Shown here: positions 55,701 through 64,000 of the stretch, one piece after another | How positions within the stretch are numbered: the first letter of the stretch is position 1 | Layout of the letters: the number at the start of each line of letters is the position of its first letter | DNA from: Lingula anatina | Lineage: Eukaryota > Brachiopoda > Lingulata > Lingulida > Lingulidae | Reading direction: 5' to 3' | Assembly: GCF_001039355.2 (NCBI RefSeq) | Contig: NW_019775645.1 | Location: 63,006 to 127,005, forward strand | DNA length: 64,000 nt | Translations under genes and position numbers: made by a program | Notes under the pieces: model-generated | The model's database searches: none | What the model was told of the DNA's origin: nothing | What the model saw: the letters and a program-made list of their open reading frames with translations, nothing else

Positions 55701-55880
55701 GGTTTGACTTGCAGGCTAGCTCTCAGCCTGTAAAGGTATCTTTACTGTTATTTTGTTGTTGTTATTAGAACAAGTTTTTTATTACTGTTTTGATTTACAA
55801 TCACATTTCCTGTTATTTATACACCTGTACATCTGTTGCAGTTTTTACCTCATACGTGGCGAACTTGGAGTGCAATGTAG
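10950..55880 (+). CDS. PLEKHG4: PLEKHG4/puratrophin-1-like Rho GEF (multi-exon, 5' end missing)
   Basis: Dbl-family guanine-nucleotide exchange factor that should load GTP onto Rho-family GTPases (Cdc42/Rac/Rho) at membrane and actin sites. Twenty phase-compatible exons give about 1,434 residues, plus a terminal exon. Order: PLEKHG4/KIAA1755 N-terminal module (residues 1-160), acidic link (161-200), SEC14/CRAL-TRIO-like domain (about 200-350), helical spectrin-like region (about 350-690), Ser-rich basic linker (about 690-965), DH domain (about 968-1140), PH domain (about 1140-1272) and Ser-rich tail. Every junction is GT..AG and keeps frame. The joined length exceeds human PLEKHG4 (about 1,190 residues), mostly through Ser-rich linkers. 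The first exon in the window starts mid-protein in phase 0, so initiator exon(s) lie further 5' and were not found. The 3' end is ambiguous (stop at 55156 or 55878). The vertebrate paralogue closest to it cannot be decided by eye. Confidence 0.9.
12681..12729. repeat. (AG)n microsatellite
   Basis: About 24 AG units in the intron after the N-terminal exon. Confidence 0.95.
13111..13125. repeat. Poly-C tract
   Basis: Run of 15 C; a run of 11 G follows at 13272-13282. Confidence 0.95.
13723..14934 (+). repeat. 1.2-kb direct duplication, copy A
   Basis: Near-identical to 15501-16707, starting TTTAACTCTAACCCAG and ending GAGTAGTAAATA. It differs by scattered substitutions and small indels. A single N at 14936 immediately follows, so the pair may be two haplotypes placed in tandem by the assembler. 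No coding content seen. Confidence 0.9.
14937..15500. other. CpG-dense segment with palindrome and TATA-like box
   Basis: About 30 CpG in 564 bp by hand count, against only a handful in each flanking 1.2-kb copy. It contains a perfect 26-bp palindrome (15024-15049). TATATAAG lies at 15127-15134, 49 bp before an ATG (15183) that opens a 112-codon frame running into copy B. On the minus strand, an ATG (14972) is followed by a strong donor G|GTAAGT at 14953. It could be a young transposon insertion or a promoter/first-exon fragment. No protein family recognised. Confidence 0.5.
15024..15049. repeat. Perfect 26-bp palindrome
   Basis: GTTAAAATCTCTT followed directly by its exact reverse complement, with no spacer. 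It lies in the CpG-dense segment. Confidence 0.9.
15501..16707 (+). repeat. 1.2-kb direct duplication, copy B
   Basis: Second copy of 13723-14934 in the same orientation. It is preceded by a CpG-dense 564-bp segment that is absent before copy A. Copy B lacks a few bases present in copy A, for example near 16230. Confidence 0.9.
17822..17941 (+). CDS. PLEKHG4: PLEKHG4-like exon: acidic link before SEC14 domain
   Basis: Flanked by TTTTATTATAG and G|GTAAGTTAG, phase 1 to phase 1. It encodes an acidic stretch (NEEDEEN) and LPQSVLDVNYDVLSSGIATLPG, the approach to the SEC14-like domain. The LPG completed across the intron with the next exon matches the family's start of that domain. A 17.6-kb intron follows. 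Confidence 0.82.
19325..19415 (+). repeat. Short direct repeat, first copy
   Basis: GTGATTAACTAACACTTTCA and the following 50 bases recur at 19686-19790 with small differences. The copies are about 360 bp apart, which suggests a local duplication. Confidence 0.75.
19450..19545. mobile_element. Degenerate MITE fragment related to the element at 44511
   Basis: GATCGATCTATCTCCACAGG and the following GTCAATGTAATCAGCTTAAC align by eye with the left half of 44511-44705, including the order of GGGA, TCT, CTA, TAATC and GCTTAA blocks. The right half is not recognisable. Confidence 0.5.
19686..19790 (+). repeat. Short direct repeat, second copy
   Basis: Second copy of the block at 19325, sharing TGCATCTTGTGACTGAGTGT and an A-rich end. 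Confidence 0.75.
20506..20581. other. Assembly gap (76 N)
   Basis: A run of N directly before copy 1 of the 7-kb duplication; its true size is unknown. A further single N at 27628 separates the two copies. Confidence 0.99.
20582..27627 (+). repeat. 7-kb direct duplication, copy 1
   Basis: Collinear with 27629-34373 from AAGTTAAAACCAGGG to ATGTATGGTGAGTCGG. By eye the copies differ by a few percent substitutions, small indels and one ~330-bp insertion present only here (21450-21781). Both lie in one GEF intron and hold no recognised exon. The N boundaries favour unmerged haplotypes; a real recent tandem duplication is the alternative. Confidence 0.92.
21450..21781 (-). mobile_element. 3' tail of a non-LTR retroelement (LINE or SINE), minus orientation
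   Basis: On the minus strand this ~330-bp block ends with CTGCAATAAATAATAATAAT, a poly(A)-signal-like AATAAA followed by an (AAT)n tail, typical of several LINE clades and their SINEs. The block is absent from the matching place in copy 2 (near 28520), so it behaves as an insertion. The family is not identified. Confidence 0.6.
27629..34373 (+). repeat. 7-kb direct duplication, copy 2
   Basis: Second copy, about 300 bp shorter because it lacks the retroelement tail of copy 1. It shows longer microsatellites at several sites (a run of 16 G at 29456 against about 9 in copy 1; a CA/GA tract at 30568). Its end runs straight into unique sequence at 34374. Confidence 0.92.
30568..30608. repeat. 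(CA)n-(GA)n compound microsatellite
   Basis: CA units followed by GA units in copy 2 of the 7-kb block; the matching site in copy 1 (about 23800-23835) is much shorter. Confidence 0.9.
35503..35626 (+). CDS. PLEKHG4: PLEKHG4-like exon: start of SEC14/CRAL-TRIO-like domain
   Basis: Strong acceptor TTTTTTCTCTCCAG and donor GAG|GTAAGA, phase 1 to phase 2. It encodes GSRDSRGGSVVVVHTHLPQW and SELARLFMYYYVVPR. This is the typical opening of Dbl-family SEC14-like domains: a G-R-D-x-R-G turn, a hydrophobic beta strand, then a helix ending in a P-R pair. Confidence 0.92.
35867..35916. repeat. (CA)n microsatellite
   Basis: About 25 CA units in the intron after the first SEC14 exon. Confidence 0.95.
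37259..37358 (+). CDS. PLEKHG4: PLEKHG4-like exon: SEC14-like domain, second part
   Basis: Acceptor GTATTTTCAG and donor GAA|GTAAGC, phase 2 to phase 0. It encodes EEIRKKGSTFLIQAKGAS and NNLLEAFHILE: the central strand and helix that run into the conserved V-H-I-P turn of the next exon. Confidence 0.9.
37904..38008 (+). CDS. PLEKHG4: PLEKHG4-like exon: SEC14-like domain core
   Basis: Acceptor CCACCTGTTTCAG, donor AAG|GTAAGA, phase 0 to phase 0 (35 codons). VHIPGSIYIIHILVDSAAQG is the hydrophobic core strand and helix of the CRAL-TRIO-like fold; ALRPEIGFK follows. In-frame joining to both neighbours supports the exon limits. Confidence 0.9.
40094..40113. repeat. Poly-A tract
   Basis: Run of about 20 A in the intron before the last SEC14 exon. 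Confidence 0.9.
40465..40581 (+). CDS. PLEKHG4: PLEKHG4-like exon: end of SEC14-like domain
   Basis: Acceptor TTATTATTCCAG, donor ATG|GTAAGT, phase 0 to phase 0 (39 codons). LPIELGGYFSYNHEDWITFR is the diagnostic end of Dbl-family SEC14 domains: L-G-G, then Y-x-H-x-x-W, then F-R. It confirms the family assignment before the GEF cassette. Confidence 0.93.
42466..42553 (+). repeat. Two-copy tandem repeat, period about 48 bp
   Basis: AGTTTTTGGAAGAAGTAGTG and GGTCATCCTGA recur as AGTTTTTGAAAGAAGTAATG and GGTCATCCTGA. Confidence 0.7.
42679..43110 (+). repeat. Diverged tandem repeat, period about 235 bp
   Basis: GTTGACTTTTCTTTTGGATG and TGGAATTTAAACTATTAATT recur about 235 bp later with mismatches, as does the CAGTCACTG motif (42852, 43092). 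An old local duplication inside a GEF intron. Confidence 0.6.
43257..43507 (+). CDS. PLEKHG4: PLEKHG4-like exon: first helical/spectrin-like segment
   Basis: Acceptor TACCTTCCAG, donor CAG|GTGAGG, phase 0 to phase 2. It encodes QLEPFLSNCHSAAKFLLAIM, then long amphipathic helices (KKVIERHEQYVRKAFEDARL, NKLEPTLGHSQDYR). This matches the spectrin-repeat-like region after the SEC14 domain in PLEKHG4, MCF2 and related GEFs. Confidence 0.92.
43685..43730. repeat. (TTTA)n microsatellite
   Basis: About 11 tetranucleotide units roughly 70 bp upstream of a splice acceptor. Confidence 0.95.
43798..43936 (+). CDS. PLEKHG4: PLEKHG4-like exon: spectrin-like helix
   Basis: Acceptor TGTTCTTACAG, donor AAG|GTACAA, phase 2 to phase 0. 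It encodes DAMDLVNGVYTEVHECMARL and RVQRLEQCLQLREFEEQSAK, heptad-like helices typical of a spectrin repeat. A TTTA microsatellite lies just upstream in the intron. Confidence 0.9.
44329..44451 (+). CDS. PLEKHG4: PLEKHG4-like exon: spectrin repeat helix with W-L motif
   Basis: Acceptor TTCATATTCAG, donor ATG|GTAGGA (weaker), phase 0 to phase 0, 41 codons. MIAWLRKDGEALIQEHSTVG carries the Trp of spectrin helix A; LRKQQKEFEKGYFAAM continues the next helix. Confidence 0.9.
44452..47828 (+). other. 3.4-kb intron within the spectrin-like region
   Basis: Holds the MITE-like element at 44511-44705; otherwise AT-rich with no recognised exon or RNA gene. Confidence 0.7.
44511..44705. mobile_element. 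195-bp MITE-like element with terminal inverted repeats
   Basis: The left end CCAGAGCTTTTAGATCGATC and the reverse complement of the right end, CCAGAGATTAGATCGATCTA, form terminal inverted repeats of about 20 bp with a 2-bp indel and one mismatch. The interior is more GC-rich than the flanks and non-coding. No clear target-site duplication was found, so the superfamily is open. Confidence 0.65.
47829..48023 (+). CDS. PLEKHG4: PLEKHG4-like exon: spectrin-like helices
   Basis: Acceptor GTCAACCTCCAG, donor AAG|GTGAGA, phase 0 to phase 0, 65 codons. It is almost entirely helical and charged (KLEKCQDLIEEASLLAES, VARTLKRHIHHFTSRVEE, TRERIEDQSQCYHLLDK), continuing the repeat. Confidence 0.91.
49231..49258. 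repeat. 28-bp inverted repeat
   Basis: ATGTACAGACACA and its exact reverse complement separated by GA. It sits directly next to a GTC/GCC-rich tract (49279-49309) in a GC-richer intronic block that looks like part of a dispersed repeat. Confidence 0.85.
49279..49309. repeat. GTC/GCC trinucleotide-rich tract
   Basis: Alternating GTC and GCC units (GTCGCCGTCGCCGTCGTCGC). The same block carries TTCGAAAATCAGCATGATCG and a single ambiguous base at 49425, which here looks like base ambiguity rather than a contig join. Confidence 0.8.
49553..50553 (+). CDS. PLEKHG4: PLEKHG4-like large exon: last spectrin helices and Ser-rich linker
   Basis: Acceptor TTCTTTCCACAG, donor TAG|GTGAGT, phase 0 to phase 2, 333 codons plus 2 nt; the longest exon. 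Codons 1-105 finish the helical region (AYEWALEAMKYVASMKMD and a KAKDQLIVTQMKK helix). The rest is a basic, serine-rich and probably disordered linker with runs such as TTTSSSSTTVS and SSMSTSASSSSLS. Arg-rich sites (RRRYSHAS, IRRRSYAG) and KTHSMP resemble basophilic-kinase and 14-3-3-type sites, which is inference only. Confidence 0.92.
50864..51010 (+). CDS. PLEKHG4: PLEKHG4-like exon: linker just before the DH domain
   Basis: Acceptor TTGTTATGTAG, donor CG|GTAGGT, phase 2 to phase 2. It encodes LPEEEEPQVTEPRKESWSPV and a segment ending DLRLTEAEIKSR that leads into the first DH helix. Confidence 0.85.
51215..51233. repeat. Poly-G tract
   Basis: Run of 19 G in the short intron before the DH exon, on the transcribed gene's sense strand. 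Confidence 0.95.
51456..51705 (+). CDS. PLEKHG4: PLEKHG4-like exon: DH (RhoGEF) domain, CR1 and CR2
   Basis: Acceptor GTGACTTCAG, donor CAT|GTAAGC, phase 2 to phase 0. It holds conserved region 1 (VMREMVQTERDYVQSLKYV, with the catalytic-face E in TERDYV) and conserved region 2 (NLIFGNIEKIYQFHSQYFLQ). It is visibly richer in G+C than most other exons here. This is the catalytic core that contacts the Rho GTPase switch regions. Confidence 0.96.
51889..51978 (+). CDS. PLEKHG4: PLEKHG4-like exon: DH domain, middle
   Basis: Acceptor GGTTATTTTTCAG, donor CGG|GTAAGG, phase 0, 30 codons. EPQFYLYALYNKNKPKSDAL is the family's version of the Y-x-x-Y-x-x-N-x-x-x-x DH helix. The exon ends at SRFFR. Confidence 0.94.
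52400..52543 (+). CDS. PLEKHG4: PLEKHG4-like exon: DH domain, CR3
   Basis: Acceptor GTGTTCCCTAG, donor AAG|GTAGAG, phase 0, 48 codons. It encodes LGSYLLKPVQRMGKYALLLK, the signature CR3 helix of all DH domains (L-K-P-x-Q-R-x-x-K-Y), followed by IIKECPETEPEYQDLK. Confidence 0.96.
52841..53089 (+). CDS. PLEKHG4: PLEKHG4-like exon: end of DH and start of PH domain
   Basis: Acceptor TTTTTTCTGCAG, donor AAG|GTGAGA, phase 0, 83 codons. It gives the final DH helix (AAEEMVKFQLRHGNDLLAMD), then the first PH strands: GRLLRQESFLVWQGRRKSV and HVFLFEDLILFSKTKR. The latter is typical of GEF PH domains that bind phosphoinositides and support exchange. Confidence 0.96.
53369..53546 (+). CDS. PLEKHG4: PLEKHG4-like exon: end of PH domain
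   Basis: Acceptor TTGCCCCCTCAG, donor GAG|GTTGGT (weak), phase 0 to phase 1. It encodes DIGMTENVGDSGYRFEIWFR and the C-terminal PH helix NAWVRDISRILWRQAIRNR with the invariant Trp. The family signature continues into the next exon as ELRQAEMTSMGIG. Confidence 0.95.
53738..53854 (+). CDS. PLEKHG4: PLEKHG4-like exon: post-PH conserved segment
   Basis: Acceptor TTTGTCCTTCAG, donor AAAC|GTAAGC, phase 1 to phase 1. ELRQAEMTSMGIGSKPCIDL and SEDNISDRLVNISMGNK form the conserved strip that follows the PH domain in PLEKHG4-type and Trio/MCF2-related GEFs. Confidence 0.92.
54172..54390 (+). CDS. PLEKHG4: PLEKHG4-like exon: Ser-rich C-terminal tail
   Basis: Acceptor TAACTTTCCAG, donor GTAG|GTGAGG, phase 1 to phase 1. 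It encodes RNSIAVSSFDHLKNGNKRP, a Ser run (SVSSTSSSSSGQSS), then NMFGTLNVTLYEQGEDDF. R-x-S-I-A-V-S-S-F-D-H is a motif also present after the PH domain in vertebrate relatives. Probably disordered and regulatory. Confidence 0.88.
54500..54547 (+). repeat. Perfect 24-bp tandem duplication
   Basis: A 24-bp unit beginning AATTTTCTACATG and ending GCTAACC occurs twice in a row without mismatch, in the intron before the tail exon. Confidence 0.9.
54747..54898 (+). CDS. PLEKHG4: PLEKHG4-like exon: Ser/Thr-rich tail
   Basis: Acceptor CTCAAATTTCAG, donor GAG|GTAATG, phase 1 to phase 0. It encodes ESGICADMSTESSESTSKRD, ERSDSGASVSSYTLQASPTS and ends SSSMVTE. Joining the next acceptor decides the C-terminus (see the two alternative terminal exons). 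Confidence 0.85.
55153..55158 (+). CDS. PLEKHG4: Alternative terminal exon 1 of the PLEKHG4-like gene
   Basis: A strong pyrimidine-rich acceptor (TTTTTCTTACATTTCAG) is followed by GTATAA. In the required phase this adds one Val and a stop, giving the C-terminus MVTEV. Thr-x-Val at the end fits a class I PDZ ligand. The rest of the exon would be 3' UTR. Only the acceptor and the frame support it. Confidence 0.4.
   Translation, partial: V
55715..55735 (+). CDS. PLEKHG4: Candidate 21-nt microexon of the PLEKHG4-like gene
   Basis: Acceptor GGTTTGACTTGCAG and donor AAG|GTATCT bound 21 nt encoding ASSQPVK, phase 0 to phase 0. Exons this short are hard to prove from sequence. The case rests on both splice sites and on frame agreement with the exon at 55842. 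Reading through the donor instead gives VSLLLFCCCY and a stop, which looks less natural. Confidence 0.45.
55842..55880 (+). CDS. PLEKHG4: Alternative terminal exon 2 of the PLEKHG4-like gene
   Basis: Acceptor TACATCTGTTGCAG followed by an open frame FLPHTWRTWSAM and TAG at 55878-55880. It joins the 21-nt microexon in phase 0. The Trp-containing peptide looks protein-like, but I cannot match it to a named C-terminus. Confidence 0.45.
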   Translation, partial: FLPHTWRTWSAM

Positions 55881-56510
55881 AACAAATTTCTGAAATTCCA
55901 AATGCAAATGTTAAGTATATCAGTGCAAATGTCGGTGGATAATTTGAATTTTATCCAAAGATGAAGACAGAGATTCTTAGTTTTGCTTAGATATTACTGC
56001 CGGAAATATATAACCACTTGTAAAGCAATAAGAAAACATGAACCCTTTTTTTATTAAAATTATTAAAAGAAATGGACTAAGCAATAAGAACTTTTAAGAA
56101 TGGTCTTATCCTATGCTACCATTAATCAGCAGACTGCTGAAATATGTGATCTGGAAGCTAATTGAGTTAAATCACAAATGATAATTATTTTTGTTGATAC
56201 TGTGAAGAAATCAGTAGAAGAAATTCAAACTGTTTTTCCTTGCAAGTTGTTAGCTTTGTATATTTATGTACAGATCTGATGAGATTATTATTATTAAATG
56301 CATGTATGTGTAGTGTATATATCATCTAGATTTTATATAAATACAACTGTTGTTATTAAAATAATGATATTATTTTTGAAACAAAAAACTTTGCTATGCA
56401 AGAGGCATGCTGTTAATATATTTAAACTGTGCTGATGCAGTGGTTTGGGTATTTGCCAGATCAAACACACTACTACTGTGGGGAAAATATAAAAAAAAAT
56501 TCTTATAAAT

Positions 56511-56516
56511 AATAAA
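56511..56516 (+). terminator. Candidate polyadenylation signal, PLEKHG4-like gene
   Basis: AATAAA on the plus strand, 0.6 kb past the later stop and before the convergent gene's coding end. Another AATAAA lies at 56668-56673. Either would make the 3' UTRs of the two convergent genes abut or overlap. Confidence 0.35.
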
Positions 56517-56549
56517 ACATACATATGAAAATATTTGCACAATTGATTT

Positions 56550-56555
56550 TTTATT
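56550..56555 (-). terminator. Candidate polyadenylation signal, TANGO6
   Basis: TTTATT on the plus strand reads AATAAA on the minus strand, about 240 bp past the TANGO6 stop. It is the nearest canonical signal downstream of that gene. Confidence 0.4.
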
Positions 56556-56794
56556 GCTTTCGTTTTTTACATAAAAAAAGAACATTTTTTATAAGTGGTG
56601 GGATGATTCAGTTAGAAATGGTGATTTCACTGCCTTATTTTAAAGCGCATTCAGAATTTTGATAAAAAATAAAAGTTAAAAATTATCTAGGACACCCAGC
56701 ACATTCTGACTTTCAAATGCGAGCTCACCAGAACAATGCTTCACAGTTTCTGAAACTTATCTAGAGCACCCTATCCACCATGTTTTCTTGAATG

Positions 56795-63846
<7,052 letters not shown>

Positions 63847-64000
63847 CTGGAATGAAAGGTAAAAAGTAAAATGTCATATAAATTTAATTACAATGGCACA
63901 AATTGGCAGTTATAAGCCAGTGTCCTCAAGACAGCATATTATACTTTATGGTGTATGATTTAATAAAAAAAAAATTAAAAGGAATAGTACTGTTACGTAC

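Larger units (their letters stand above)
55881..56794. other. Convergent intergenic / 3' UTR region
   Basis: AT-rich, no coding frame. It contains candidate polyadenylation signals for both strands within about 120 bp (plus: 56511, 56668; minus: 56550), so the two genes' 3' UTRs probably meet or overlap here. Confidence 0.6.

Overview
This is a eukaryotic, animal nuclear DNA window. Two protein genes are split into many short exons with GT..AG introns, and introns make up most of the sequence. The DNA is AT-rich and CpG-poor, with microsatellites, small inverted-repeat elements and a retroelement tail. Both proteins have clear vertebrate relatives, but the introns do not look vertebrate, and two near-identical direct duplications are bounded by N characters. 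I read this as a highly heterozygous marine invertebrate, most likely a spiralian (mollusc, brachiopod or similar). The phylum is an inference and the species cannot be named.

Layout. 1-10949: AT-rich non-coding sequence with one weak orphan exon candidate (6503-6579). 10950-55880, plus strand: about 21 exons of a Dbl-family Rho guanine-nucleotide exchange factor of the PLEKHG4 (puratrophin-1)/PLEKHG4B/KIAA1755 group. It has an N-terminal family module, a SEC14/CRAL-TRIO-like domain, spectrin-like helices, a serine-rich linker, a DH-PH cassette and a serine-rich tail. The first coding exon(s) are not found. 56795-63846, minus strand: 14 exons of TANGO6 (TMCO7, related to yeast Rtp1), ending with the RTP1_C1 and RTP1_C2 regions. 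Its 5' exon(s) lie beyond the right edge. The genes converge tail to tail, about 0.9-1.6 kb between stop codons.

The 17.6-kb intron 17942-35502 carries a near-identical ~7-kb direct duplication (20582-27627 and 27629-34373) with an N gap before copy 1 and one N exactly between the copies. A second pair of ~1.2 kb (13723-14934 and 15501-16707), again with an N at the end of the first copy, flanks a CpG-dense 564-bp segment. Both look like alternative haplotypes placed side by side by the assembler rather than true duplications. Copy 1 of the 7-kb pair carries an extra ~330-bp retroelement tail.

The GEF would switch on Rho-family GTPases at membranes and actin structures. TANGO6 is a HEAT-like protein tied to Golgi organisation and, through yeast Rtp1, to RNA polymerase II assembly and import. 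Nothing shows that they act together. Their human counterparts are both in 16q22.1 as far as I recall, so the adjacency may be old linkage. I found no convincing new molecular system. The best leads are the probable haplotype duplications, the CpG-dense segment, the alternative GEF C-termini and the ancient N-terminal module.
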